Source: an uncultured Solimonas sp.
Lineage (GTDB): Bacteria > Pseudomonadota > Gammaproteobacteria > Nevskiales > Nevskiaceae
Direction of reading: 5' to 3'
DNA length: 56,438 bases
Assembly (NCBI GenBank): GCA_946478985.1
Contig: CAMLDZ010000008.1
Span: 1-56,438 of the forward strand
Position numbers and translations under genes: made by a program. Of the stretch, positions 18,029 through 28,377 are shown piece after piece. Each line of letters begins with the position of its first letter. The first letter of the stretch is position 1. A model generated the notes under the pieces. The model was not told the DNA's origin, did no database searches, and was given only the letters and a program-made list of their open reading frames with translations.

Positions 18029-18331
18029 ATGATATCGAAAGCTCGCGGCAAGCCCGACGGACCGCAGCCGCGCAAGCGCGGCCGCAAGGCCGAACCGCTC
18101 GACATCGAGCTGACGGTGCGCTTCAACTTCGGCGATCGCCCGCACGAGCGCGTTACCGTGATCGACCAGCGCCGCGTGCCGATGATCGGCGGCCTGATCG
18201 CCAACCGCGATCGCATCCTGCGTGGCTTCGTGCGGCTGCTGCTGCGCGCTGCCTCCCAGCAACCGGCCGTGGCGCGCGAGCTGCTGGTGCCGCTGCGCCG
18301 CACGATGCGGCGGCCCCGCGCCAGGGATTGA
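18029..18331 (+). CDS. Small basic protein of unknown function
   Basis: A 100-residue frame not recognised. The N terminus is very basic and proline-rich (KARGKPDGPQPRKRGRKAE); the middle, LDIELTVRFNFGDRPHERVTVIDQRRVPMIGG, looks like folded beta structure, and the end is helical and basic. It has a fair Shine-Dalgarno (GAGGGA) and stops 22 bases before the next gene on the same strand. The basic character could mean nucleic acid binding, which is speculation. Confidence 0.55.
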   Translation: MISKARGKPDGPQPRKRGRKAEPLDIELTVRFNFGDRPHERVTVIDQRRVPMIGGLIANRDRILRGFVRLLLRAASQQPAVARELLVPLRRTMRRPRARD

Positions 18332-18353
18332 AAACGAAACACCAAAGAAAGGC

Positions 18354-18650
18354 ATGAAGGCTCTGACTCTGTTCAATGCGGTGATGCTGGCGCTGGCGGC
18401 GACGTTCGCGCTGATGCTGGGCGTGGTGTTCATCATCTACTCGTTCTATCTCGACGCGACGCCGCGCATGCGCGGTGAATGGCAGCAGATCGGCCAGATC
18501 ACCGGTCTGTTCGTGCTGCTCAGCGCCGTTGCTGCCGCTGCCTTCGTCGGCCAGCGCCGCGTGGCCCGCTGGCGCTGGCCGGCGCAGGGCGTGCTCCTGC
18601 TGATGCTGGCGGCCGGCGGCGGCTGGCTCGCGCAGCTCCTCCAGAAGTAG
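18354..18650 (+). CDS. Small membrane protein of unknown function
   Basis: A 98-residue protein with three clear hydrophobic segments (about 7-29, 45-65 and 75-94) separated by short charged turns (DATPRMRGEWQQ and GQRRVARWRW). ATG at 18354 has a good AAAGG upstream. It sits between the small basic protein and a membrane-anchored hydrolase, 26 bases before the latter, so the three probably form one transcript. No family is recognised. Confidence 0.65.
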   Translation: MKALTLFNAVMLALAATFALMLGVVFIIYSFYLDATPRMRGEWQQIGQITGLFVLLSAVAAAAFVGQRRVARWRWPAQGVLLLMLAAGGGWLAQLLQK

Positions 18651-18676
18651 TCCTCGGACGCAGAAGACGCGACGGC

Positions 18677-20086
18677 ATGGAATATCCGAAACCGCGACAG
18701 TGGGAACCTCTGGCCTGGCTGCCGATCGTGGCCGGCCTGTTCTGGCTGCTGGCCGGCGACGGCTTCGGCTGGCTGGTCTGGTCGGTGCTGCCGGGCAGCC
18801 TGTTGCTGGCGTCCGGCATCGGCGTGCTGATGACGCCAGGCGATCCGCGCACCATCAGCCTGATGTCGATCGGCGGCTTTCTCGGCCTGCTGCTGACGCT
18901 GCCGGCCTGGCTGGTTTCCGATTTCGGCACCGCGGTATTCGCCGCGGCGCTGTCGCTGGCCAGCGTGCTGGCCTCGGGCCGCATGGCCATGCGCCGCGCA
19001 CCGCGCTTCCTCGGTGCCACGGCGCCGGAGTCGTCGCTGCTGATGGATTTCAAGATCGCCATCGACGAGGCCGTGCTCGGCTATTTCGTCGGCGGCGCAC
19101 GCATTCCGAGCGGGCAGGCCGCAGTGCGCACCTGCGAGGATTCGCTGCGCATGGAGGATGCGCTGCAGGGCCGCGGCTGGGACGTCGATCCGGATGCGAT
19201 GCATCCGGCGCCGCCGGCGCCGGAGGAAAGCTATATCGACCGAGGCCATGTTTATCGCCAGGACTTCGAGATCCTGCGCTTCGACAGCGCCTACCTGCCG
19301 CCGGCCGAGCTGCCCAATGCCTCGACGTGGAAGAGCCACGTCCGCAACGCCGATTGCCACGTCCGCATCCTGCGCCATCCCGGCAAGCCACGGCCGTGGC
19401 TGCTGTGCATCCATGGCTATCGTATGGGTTCACCGTGGACGGATCTGAGCCTGTTCGCGCCGGCCTGGCTGCATCACAAGCTGGGCCTCAACATCATCCA
19501 GCCGGTCCTGCCGCTGCACGGTCCGCGCAGCAGTGGCTGGCGTTCCGGCGACCATTTTCTCGATGGCGATCTCTCCGATCTGGTCTACGCCGAGGCGCAG
19601 GCGCTGTGGGATCTGCGCCGCACGCTGGCCTGGCTGCGCGTCAATGAGCCGGGCGCGCGGGTCGGCGTGTTCGGTATCTCGCTGGGCGCCTACAACGCCG
19701 CGCTGCTCGCCAACTACGAGCCCGATCTCGACTTCGTCGTCGCCGGCATTCCGGTCGTCGATCTGGCGCGCGCGCTGTGGAGCGTCGCGCCGCCGGCGCA
19801 CCGCCGTTTCTACGCCGCACACGGCCTCGACGAGGCGCGCTACCGCAAGGTGATCGCGCCGGTGTCGCCGCTGCAGCGCGCGCCGCGCGTGCCGCGCGAG
19901 CGCCTGTTCATCGTTGCCGCCACCGGCGACCGCATCACCGTGCCGCATCACGCGCTGGCGCTGGCACAGCACTGGAACGTGCCGATCCAGTGGTACCAGG
20001 GCTCGCACCTGTCGATCCGCCGCGAACGCGAGGTCCGCGATACGCTGAACCTGGCGATCTCCAGGGCCGGCTGGAGCATCGAGTAG
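18677..20086 (+). CDS. Membrane-anchored alpha/beta hydrolase
   Basis: A 469-residue protein with about four hydrophobic segments in the first 100 residues, then a soluble alpha/beta hydrolase domain. The oxyanion motif is LLCIHGYRMGSP (about 242-253) and the nucleophile Ser335 lies in VFGISLGAYNAAL. A later ATGDRITVPHHA segment offers the acid residue and QGSHLS the histidine. It may be an esterase or lipase acting at the membrane. The upstream small membrane gene is likely co-expressed. The start ATG at 18677 was chosen because the membrane segment begins directly after it. Confidence 0.75.
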   Translation: MEYPKPRQWEPLAWLPIVAGLFWLLAGDGFGWLVWSVLPGSLLLASGIGVLMTPGDPRTISLMSIGGFLGLLLTLPAWLVSDFGTAVFAAALSLASVLASGRMAMRRAPRFLGATAPESSLLMDFKIAIDEAVLGYFVGGARIPSGQAAVRTCEDSLRMEDALQGRGWDVDPDAMHPAPPAPEESYIDRGHVYRQDFEILRFDSAYLPPAELPNASTWKSHVRNADCHVRILRHPGKPRPWLLCIHGYRMGSPWTDLSLFAPAWLHHKLGLNIIQPVLPLHGPRSSGWRSGDHFLDGDLSDLVYAEAQALWDLRRTLAWLRVNEPGARVGVFGISLGAYNAALLANYEPDLDFVVAGIPVVDLARALWSVAPPAHRRFYAAHGLDEARYRKVIAPVSPLQRAPRVPRERLFIVAATGDRITVPHHALALAQHWNVPIQWYQGSHLSIRREREVRDTLNLAISRAGWSIE

Positions 20087-20133
20087 GCGGGTAGAATCCG
20101 GGCTCTCTCCCTGCAGTTCTCACGCTGGACGCC

Positions 20134-21255
<1,122 letters not shown>

Positions 21256-21305
21256 GCGCGGTCTGAATCCTTCTTCACCGACGTCTCTTTCGAGAGCCAG
21301 AATTC

Positions 21306-23183
21306 ATGTCCGACAAACCGCGTTCCGTGATCGTGCGCCTGTTCAATCTGCTGTGGCTGGCGGTCAGCACGCTGCTCAAGCTGGTGGTGATCGTTTCGGT
21401 GCTGGGCTCGCTGGCATTCGCCTGGTTCATGCTGCGCAGCGGCGGCCGAGCGGTCGTCGAGGACAACATGCCCTTGATCCTGGCGCCGAGCGGCGAGCTG
21501 GTGGACCAGATCGATCTGGACCCGGGCCAGCGTCTGCTGGAGAACCTCAACGGCCTGCCGCCGTCGCAGTCCTCGCTGCGCGCGCTGGTCGAGGCGCTGG
21601 AAACCGCCAAGGACGATGCGCGCATCCCGTTCGCGGTCCTCAAGCTCGACGGCATGACCGGCGCCGGCCTGCCGCAACTGCAGGAGCTGACGGCGGCGAT
21701 GCAGGACTTCCGCGCCAGCGGCAAGAAGATCATCGCCTGGAGCCCGTACTACGACCAGACCGCGTACTACGCCGCCGCGCAGGCCGACGAGGTGGTCATC
21801 GACCCGTTCGGCAGCGTCGACATCGAAGGGTTCAGCGCTTACGGCAACTACTTCAAGGAGGCGCTCGACAAGCTGGGTGTCGATGTCCACGTGTTCCGTG
21901 TCGGCGAGTACAAATCGGCGGTGGAGCCGTTCACCCGCAACGACATGTCGGAACAAGCGCGCGCCGCCAGCCTCGACTGGCTCGGCGACCTGTGGTCGAT
22001 CTACGGCCGCCGCATCGGCGAGGCACGCCAGCAGCAGCCGAACGTCGCCGATCTGTACGTGCGCAATCTGGCCGACGGCATGGACCGCCTGAAAGGCGAT
22101 GCCGCCGCCTACGCCAAGGAAGCCAAGCTGGTCACCAGCATCGAGACCCAGGACGAGTTCCGCAAGCGCATGGGCGCGATCGTCGGTTTCGACGACGAGA
22201 TCGGCAGCTTCCGCCAGGTCTACTACCTCGATTACCTGGCGGCCGCCGCGCGCGACGCGCGCCAGAAGGGCGAGGGCAAGAGCACGATCGCGCTGGTGGT
22301 CGTGCAGGGCGAGATCGTCGACGGCCCGGGCCAGACCGGGCAGGCCGGCGGCGATGCGATCGTCGACCTGCTCGACCAGGCGCGCCGCGACGACGAGGTC
22401 TCCGCCGTGGTATTGCGCGTCAATTCGCCGGGCGGCAGCGTCTGGGCGTCCGAGCAGATCCGCCGCGCCGTCAACAGCCTCAAGGCCGACGGCAAGCCGG
22501 TGGTGGCCTCGATGTCGACGCTCGCCGCCAGCGGCGGCTACTGGATCTCGATGGACGCCGACCGCATCTTCGCGCACGACGCCACGGTCACCGGCTCGAT
22601 CGGCATATTCGGCCTGATCCCGACCATCGACCGCGCGCTGGCCAAGTGGGGCGTGCATAGCGATGGCGTCGGCACCACGCCGCTAGCCGGCAGCCTGCGG
22701 CTCGACCGGCCGCTGCCGGCCGAATACGGCCGCATCATCCAGGCACAGATCGACAAGGGTTATCGCGACTTCGTCGGCGGTGTCGCCAAGGCTCGCGCGA
22801 TGCCGGTCGACAAGGTCGACAGCATCGCCCGCGGCCGCGTCTGGAGCGGCGGCCGCGCCAAGGCGCTCGGTCTGGTCGACGAGATCGGCGGGCTCGATCA
22901 GGCCACGGCGGCGGCGGCGCAGATCGCCGGACTCGACGAGGACCAGTACGAGCTGCGCGAGATGCGGCCGCGGCTGGATTTCGCCAAGCAGCTGATCGCC
23001 GATTTCTCCGGCAGCAGCCGGCTGCAGATCATGGGCCGCTGGCTGCCGTCCGGCGCCGCTCACTGGCTGAGCCGGTTCCTGATGCGCAGCGACATCGAGC
23101 GCGTGCTGACCGGCTTCAACGATCCGCACGGGGTCTACGCGCGCTGCTTCTGCACGCCCAGCCAGGGCTCGCGGGACTACTGA
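21306..23183 (+). CDS. sppA: Signal peptide peptidase SppA, 67K type
   Basis: Inner-membrane serine protease that degrades cleaved signal peptides. One N-terminal transmembrane segment (about 20-44) anchors two tandem ClpP-like domains. The catalytic dyad is Lys203 in VGEYKSAVEPF of the first domain and Ser409 in STLAASGGYWIS of the second, matching E. coli Lys209/Ser409. The 625-residue length is normal for the long form. The stop overlaps the next start as TGATG. Confidence 0.94.
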   Translation: MSDKPRSVIVRLFNLLWLAVSTLLKLVVIVSVLGSLAFAWFMLRSGGRAVVEDNMPLILAPSGELVDQIDLDPGQRLLENLNGLPPSQSSLRALVEALETAKDDARIPFAVLKLDGMTGAGLPQLQELTAAMQDFRASGKKIIAWSPYYDQTAYYAAAQADEVVIDPFGSVDIEGFSAYGNYFKEALDKLGVDVHVFRVGEYKSAVEPFTRNDMSEQARAASLDWLGDLWSIYGRRIGEARQQQPNVADLYVRNLADGMDRLKGDAAAYAKEAKLVTSIETQDEFRKRMGAIVGFDDEIGSFRQVYYLDYLAAAARDARQKGEGKSTIALVVVQGEIVDGPGQTGQAGGDAIVDLLDQARRDDEVSAVVLRVNSPGGSVWASEQIRRAVNSLKADGKPVVASMSTLAASGGYWISMDADRIFAHDATVTGSIGIFGLIPTIDRALAKWGVHSDGVGTTPLAGSLRLDRPLPAEYGRIIQAQIDKGYRDFVGGVAKARAMPVDKVDSIARGRVWSGGRAKALGLVDEIGGLDQATAAAAQIAGLDEDQYELREMRPRLDFAKQLIADFSGSSRLQIMGRWLPSGAAHWLSRFLMRSDIERVLTGFNDPHGVYARCFCTPSQGSRDY

Positions 23184-23983
23184 TGCCGCGGCTGGCGGTC
23201 GACGATCTGCAGCTGCATTACGTCGATGTCGGCAGCGGTCCGGTACTGGTGTTCCTGCACGGCCTCGGCGGCAGCGTCGCCGACTGGGAGCAGCAGATTC
23301 CGCATTTCTCGCACGCCTTCCGCGTGATCGCGCCGGAGCTGCGCGGGTTCGGCCAGACCCCGCGCGGCCACCGCTGGGTGACGATTCCGCGCCTGGCACG
23401 CGACATCTCGCGGCTGCTGCAGCAGCTTGGCGTCGAGCGCTACACGCTGGTCGGTCACTCGATGGGCGGCGCGGTCGCGCAGCAGATGGCGATCGACGCG
23501 CCAGCGCCGATCGAGCGGCTGGTCATCTGCAACAGCCTGCCATCGTTCCGGCCGCGCCGGCCGCGGCATTTCTTCGAGTTCGGCTACCGCTATCTGATGA
23601 TGGCGACGCTGGGACCGAAGCGGCTGGCGCAGCGCATCGCCTGGAAGATGTATCCGGAGGCGGCGCAGTCCGGCCTGCGCGCCAAGACCATCACGCGCGG
23701 TGCACGCAACTCGCGCTGCAGCTATCTGGCCGGGCTGACCGCGTTGACGCACTGGCGCGCCGGCGAGGCGCTCGGGCGCCTGCCGATGCCGGTGCTGGTG
23801 ATCGAGGCCGAGCACGATTATTTCGCCGCCGAGGATATCGCCGAGTTCAGCCGCCTGATGCCGCAGGCGCGATTGCGCACCGTGGCCGGCGCCCATCACG
23901 CGCTGCCGACCGAATTCCCGGCGGCGTTTAACGCCGAGCTCGAAGCCTTCTTCAGCGCTACTGAAATGGAAGCCATGGCATGA
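23183..23983 (+). CDS. Alpha/beta hydrolase
   Basis: A 266-residue hydrolase with the common fold: oxyanion motif FLHGLGG (24-30), nucleophile Ser93 in VGHSMGGAV, Asp212 in IEAEHDYF and His238 or His239 in AGAHHALP. The substrate is not evident; the family covers esterases, haloperoxidase-like enzymes and C-C hydrolases. It is tightly packed between sppA (TGATG overlap) and murI (ATGA overlap), so the three form one operon. Confidence 0.85.
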   Translation: MPRLAVDDLQLHYVDVGSGPVLVFLHGLGGSVADWEQQIPHFSHAFRVIAPELRGFGQTPRGHRWVTIPRLARDISRLLQQLGVERYTLVGHSMGGAVAQQMAIDAPAPIERLVICNSLPSFRPRRPRHFFEFGYRYLMMATLGPKRLAQRIAWKMYPEAAQSGLRAKTITRGARNSRCSYLAGLTALTHWRAGEALGRLPMPVLVIEAEHDYFAAEDIAEFSRLMPQARLRTVAGAHHALPTEFPAAFNAELEAFFSATEMEAMA

Positions 23984-24798
23984 GCCAGGCGCCGATCGGG
24001 GTTTTCGACTCGGGCGTCGGCGGGCTGTCGATCCTGCGCGAGATCCACGCGCTGCTGCCGCATGAATCGACGATCTACTACGCCGATAGCGGCCATTGCC
24101 CGTACGGCGGCAAACCGGCGGCGGAGATCACCGCCCGCGCCGCCGCGATCACCGAGGAGCTGCTGGCGGCCGGCGCCAAGCTGATCGTCGTCGCCTGCAA
24201 TACGGCAACGATCGCGGCGATCGAACAGCTGCGCGCGACGTACCCGATCAGCTTCGTTGGCGTCGAGCCGGCGATCAAGCCGGCGGTCGCGCAGACGCGC
24301 AGCGGCGTGATCGGCGTGCTGGCCACCGGCGCGGCGGTGGCCGGCGACAAGTTCCTGCGGCTGCAGGCGCAGCACGGCCACAATGTTCGCGTGGTGACCC
24401 AGCCTTGTCCGGGTCTGGTCGAGTTTGTCGAGCGTGGGGAACTGCAGGGGCCGGCGCTGGATGCGCTGTTGCGGCGCTATGTCGAACCGCTGCTGGCGCA
24501 GGGCGCCGACACGCTGGTGCTGGGCTGTACGCACTATCCGTTCCTGCGCGCGGCGATCGCGACGATCGCCGGGCCTGAAGTCAGCCTGCTGGATACCGGC
24601 GCCGCCGTCGCACGGCAGACCGAACGCGTGTTGCGGCGTGAAGGCCTGCAAGCAACGGCGGCAGCGGTGCTGCGGAGCTGGCGCACCAGCGGCGATCCGG
24701 CGCGAGTCGGCGCCGTCATCGCCCGGCTGCTGCCTGATGCGATGAACGGTAGCGCCGGAGCGGCCGGACGCGATCGCAGCGCTGGCGGGCTGTCCTAG
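23980..24798 (+). CDS. murI: Glutamate racemase
   Basis: Makes D-glutamate from L-glutamate for peptidoglycan. The two-base mechanism uses Cys73 (VVACNTATI) and Cys183 (LGCTHYPFL), both present, with the N-terminal GVFDSGVGGLSIL substrate loop. At 272 residues it is normal. It is the last gene of the sppA-hydrolase-murI run. A short alanine-glycine-rich tail follows the core. Confidence 0.94.
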   Translation: MSQAPIGVFDSGVGGLSILREIHALLPHESTIYYADSGHCPYGGKPAAEITARAAAITEELLAAGAKLIVVACNTATIAAIEQLRATYPISFVGVEPAIKPAVAQTRSGVIGVLATGAAVAGDKFLRLQAQHGHNVRVVTQPCPGLVEFVERGELQGPALDALLRRYVEPLLAQGADTLVLGCTHYPFLRAAIATIAGPEVSLLDTGAAVARQTERVLRREGLQATAAAVLRSWRTSGDPARVGAVIARLLPDAMNGSAGAAGRDRSAGGLS

Positions 24799-24878
24799 CA
24801 TCTTCATCGATGCGAGGCCTGCGCGCCCGTTTCGAGGCGGACGACAGCGTCCGGCAGAAGCGACCAGGAGAGGGCGGC

Positions 24879-27434
24879 ATGATCGACGATGAGGGGCAGA
24901 CGCACCGCGACGAGGCTTTCGCGGCCGACTTCGCGTTGGCCGCCGCCGTCGACGAAGCGGCGCTGCGTCGCGTCATCGAGGTGATGCCGAACGCGATGCT
25001 GGTGGTCGACGGCAGCGGCGCGATCGCGATGGCCAATGCGCCGGCGCTCGACCTGTTCGGACATGTCCGCGAGCAGCTGCTGGGCCAGCCCATCGACATC
25101 CTGGTGCCGGCGCGCTTTCGCAGCCGCCACGGCGATTTCCGCAATCAGTTCTTCGCGACGCCGGCAACACGCGTGATGGGCGCCGGCCGCGATCTCTACG
25201 GCCTGCGCGCCGATGGCAGCGAGGTGCCGATCCAGATCGGCCTGAACCCGCTGCGCGTGCGCGAGACGAGCTTCGTGCTGGCGTCGATCGTCGACCTCAC
25301 CGAGCGCAAGCGCGGCGAGGAGCGCCTGCGCCTGGTGGTCGAGGCGGCGCCGAACGCGATGTTGATGATCGATCGCGCCGGCGCGATCGCGCTGATCAAC
25401 TCGCAGGCCGAAGCGCTGTTCGGCTACAGCCGCGACGAACTGCTCGGCCAGCCGATCGAGATGCTGATCCCGCCACGCTTCCGCGCCCAGCACGGCCACT
25501 TCCGCGCCCACTTCCTGAGCCAGCCGGCGACGCGTGCGATGGGTGCCGGCCGCGATCTCTACGGGCTGCGCAAGGACGGCGTCGAAGTGCCGATCGAGAT
25601 CGGCCTGAACCCGCTGCGCACCGAGGAAGGCAGTTTCGTGCTCGCCGCGGTGATCGACATCAGCAGTCGCCGGCAGATGGAATTCGCGCAGCGCCTGCTG
25701 CAGGCCAACGAGTTGCGCCAGTCGATCCTCGACAGCCTGCCGTTCAGTGTCATCGCGATCGGCCGTGACGGCGTGATCCTCGCCGTCAATCCGGCGGCGG
25801 TGCGCCTGCTCGGCTATGCGCCGCAGGAGCTGATCGGCGTGTCGACGCTGGTGATGCATGACTCGCGCGAGCTGGAACGCCGCGCCGCCGAACTGTCGCA
25901 GCAGCAGAACCGGCGCATTCCGGCCAACTTCGAAGTCATCGTCGCCTCCGGCAGCCAGGAGGCGGTCGACGAACGCGAGTGGACCTACGTGCGCAAGGAC
26001 GGCTCGCGCGTGCCGGTGAATATCGCGATCACCGCGATCCGCGACGAGAACGGCCAGGTCGGCGGCTTCCTGAAGGTTGCCTACGACATCACTGAGCGCA
26101 AGCGCGCCGAAGCCTATATCCGCCACATGGCGCATCACGATGCGCTGACCGGCCTGCCCAACCGTTCGCTGCTGCTCGATCGCCTCGACATGGCGATCCG
26201 CGGCGCGCAGCGGCATGGCCGTGCCGTCGCCGTGCTGCTGCTCGATCTCGATCACTTCAAGCGCGTCAACGATTCGCTCGGCCACATGACCGGTGACCGC
26301 CTGCTGCTGGCGGTGGCGGCGCGCCTGCAGGGCAGCGTGCGCGAGGCCGACACCGTCGCGCGGCTCGGCGGTGACGAGTTCGTCGTGGTGCTGACCGACG
26401 CCGGCACGCGCGAGTCGCTGGAGCCGGCGATCCGGCTGATGCGCGAGCAGCTCAGTGCGCCGGTGATGATCGACGAGCACGAGCTGCTGGTGACGGCGAG
26501 TGTCGGCGGCAGCCTGTTTCCGGCCGACGGCAGCGAGCCGGCAGAGCTGCTCAAGTTCGCCGATACGGCAATGTACGAGGCCAAGTCGCTCGGCCGCAGC
26601 AACTTCCAGTGGTTCATGCCGGGCCTGCTCAAGCAGGCCGAGGACCGGCTCGCGCTCAGCGGTGCGCTGCGCCGTGCGATCGAGGAGCAGCGGCTGACCA
26701 TCCACTACCAGCCGGAGATCTGTCTGCGCGAGCATCGCGTGGTCGGCATCGAGGCGCTGGTGCGCTGGGAGCATCGCGGACAGGGCACGATCGCGCCGGA
26801 CCGCTTCATTCCACTGGCCGAGGAAACCGGCCTGATCCTGCCGCTCGGCGCCTGGGTGCTGCGCCGCGCCTGCGAGGACTGCGTGCACCTCAGCGAGGCG
26901 CTGGAAACGCCGCTGCGCCTGGCCGTCAATGTCTCGCCACGGCAGTTCCAGCACGGCGACTGGCTGGGCAGCGTGCGCGAGGCGCTGGCCGCCAGCGGCC
27001 TGCCGGCCCAGCGGCTGGAGATCGAGATCACCGAGGGCATCCTGATGCAGAACCCGGGCGAGGGCACGCGCATGCTCGATCTGCTGCGCCGGCTCGGGGT
27101 CACCATCGTCGTGGACGATTTCGGCACCGGCTATTCGAGCCTGTCGTACCTGACGCGGTTTCCGATCGACAAGATCAAGATCGACCGCTCATTCGTCCGC
27201 GATCTGGCCAGCGACGCGGCCGACGCGGCGATCATCAACGCCATCATCGCGATGGCGCACAGCCTGGGCATGCGGGTGATCGCCGAGGGCGTCGAAAGCG
27301 AGCAGCAGCTGCGCTATCTGCGCGACCGTCTCTGCGACGAGGCGCAGGGCTTCTACTTCAGCAAGGCGGTGGCGGTCGAAGAATTCGGCGCGCAGCTGGC
27401 GCTGATCGAATCACGCCTGCACACCGCCGTCTGA
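24879..27434 (+). CDS. PAS-PAS-PAS-GGDEF-EAL cyclic di-GMP protein
   Basis: A soluble 851-residue signalling protein. Three PAS domains come first (about 25-145, 145-265 and 275-408); the first two are near copies of each other, sharing PATR-MGAGRDLYGLR and VPI-IGLNPLR. A GGDEF domain follows (DALTGLPNR at 421, intact GGDEF at 497-501, I-site READ at 488-491), then an EAL phosphodiesterase domain (IEALVRW at 624-630, DDFGTGYSS further on). Both catalytic cores look complete, so the net activity is open. ATG at 24879 has a strong Shine-Dalgarno (AGGAGAGGG); ATG at 24810 would add 23 residues. Confidence 0.9.
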   Translation: MIDDEGQTHRDEAFAADFALAAAVDEAALRRVIEVMPNAMLVVDGSGAIAMANAPALDLFGHVREQLLGQPIDILVPARFRSRHGDFRNQFFATPATRVMGAGRDLYGLRADGSEVPIQIGLNPLRVRETSFVLASIVDLTERKRGEERLRLVVEAAPNAMLMIDRAGAIALINSQAEALFGYSRDELLGQPIEMLIPPRFRAQHGHFRAHFLSQPATRAMGAGRDLYGLRKDGVEVPIEIGLNPLRTEEGSFVLAAVIDISSRRQMEFAQRLLQANELRQSILDSLPFSVIAIGRDGVILAVNPAAVRLLGYAPQELIGVSTLVMHDSRELERRAAELSQQQNRRIPANFEVIVASGSQEAVDEREWTYVRKDGSRVPVNIAITAIRDENGQVGGFLKVAYDITERKRAEAYIRHMAHHDALTGLPNRSLLLDRLDMAIRGAQRHGRAVAVLLLDLDHFKRVNDSLGHMTGDRLLLAVAARLQGSVREADTVARLGGDEFVVVLTDAGTRESLEPAIRLMREQLSAPVMIDEHELLVTASVGGSLFPADGSEPAELLKFADTAMYEAKSLGRSNFQWFMPGLLKQAEDRLALSGALRRAIEEQRLTIHYQPEICLREHRVVGIEALVRWEHRGQGTIAPDRFIPLAEETGLILPLGAWVLRRACEDCVHLSEALETPLRLAVNVSPRQFQHGDWLGSVREALAASGLPAQRLEIEITEGILMQNPGEGTRMLDLLRRLGVTIVVDDFGTGYSSLSYLTRFPIDKIKIDRSFVRDLASDAADAAIINAIIAMAHSLGMRVIAEGVESEQQLRYLRDRLCDEAQGFYFSKAVAVEEFGAQLALIESRLHTAV

Positions 27435-27450
27435 GCGGCGCCGCGCCGGC

Positions 27451-28305
27451 TCAGATGAAACGCATCGACAGATCGACCGCGTGCACGTGCTTGGTGATGG
27501 CGCCGATGGCGATGCGGTCGACGCCACACTCGGCATAGCCGCGCACCGTTTCCAGCGTCGCGCCGCCGGAGTACTCGATCACGGTCTTGCCGCCGCCGGC
27601 GCGGTGCGCGCGCGTCAGCGCCACGGCTTCACGGATCTGCTCGTGGCTGAAATCGTCGACCAGCAGCAGGTCGACGTCGGCCGCCAGTGCGGCGCGGACC
27701 TGATCCATCGTCTCTGCCTCGCTCATCAGCGGCACGCCGGCGTGCAGCGCGCGCGCCTGCGCGATCGCCTGCGTGATGCCACCGGCGGCGGCGACATGGT
27801 TTTCCTTGATCAGAATGCCGTCGTAGAGGCCGATGCGGTGATTGATGCCGCCGCCGCAGAGCACTGCGTACTTCTGCGCATTGCGCAGGCCCGGCAGGGT
27901 CTTGCGGGTGTCGGCGATCTTGCAGCCGGTGCCGGCCACCGCGTCGACGTAGCGGCGCACGGCGGTGGCGGTGCCGGACAGGCATTGCAGGAAGTTCAGG
28001 GCCGCGCGCTCGCCGGTCAGCAGCGCGCGCGCCGGGCCCTTGAGCGTGTAGAGCTGCTGGTCCGGCTGCACCTGCTGGCCGTCCTCGACGTCCCAGCGCA
28101 CGTCGATCGCCGGATCGAGCTGGCGGAACACCTCGTCGACCCAGGGCCGGCCGCAGATCACGGCAGCCTCGCGCGTGATCACGCGCGCGGCGCCGGCCTG
28201 GTCTGCCGGTACCAGCCGCGCGGTGAGGTCGCCGGCGCCCACGTCTTCGGCGAGCGCGCGGCTGACGTTGTCGGCGAGATCGGCAGGAATGCGCAGGGCG
28301 GGCAT
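27451..28305 (-). CDS. nadC: Nicotinate-nucleotide pyrophosphorylase (carboxylating)
   Basis: Quinolinate phosphoribosyltransferase of de novo NAD synthesis. Recognised by [40 protein letters not shown] with the substrate-binding Arg and Lys residues, and LIKENH and the C-terminal [16 protein letters not shown]. Some spots vary (VDDFS for LDNFS, EYSGGAT for EVSGNVT), but the acidic metal ligands are kept. ATG at 28305 has a good GGAG and gives 284 residues; ATG at 28350 would add 15. It is the last gene of a four-gene minus-strand run. Confidence 0.94.
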   Translation of the reverse strand: MPALRIPADLADNVSRALAEDVGAGDLTARLVPADQAGAARVITREAAVICGRPWVDEVFRQLDPAIDVRWDVEDGQQVQPDQQLYTLKGPARALLTGERAALNFLQCLSGTATAVRRYVDAVAGTGCKIADTRKTLPGLRNAQKYAVLCGGGINHRIGLYDGILIKENHVAAAGGITQAIAQARALHAGVPLMSEAETMDQVRAALAADVDLLLVDDFSHEQIREAVALTRAHRAGGGKTVIEYSGGATLETVRGYAECGVDRIAIGAITKHVHAVDLSMRFI

Positions 28306-28377
28306 CGGCGGCTCCGGAAGATGGACGTGGGGATCTTGAGGGGGCGCCATTGTAGCGGCGCGGTCCGCGGCGCTGAC

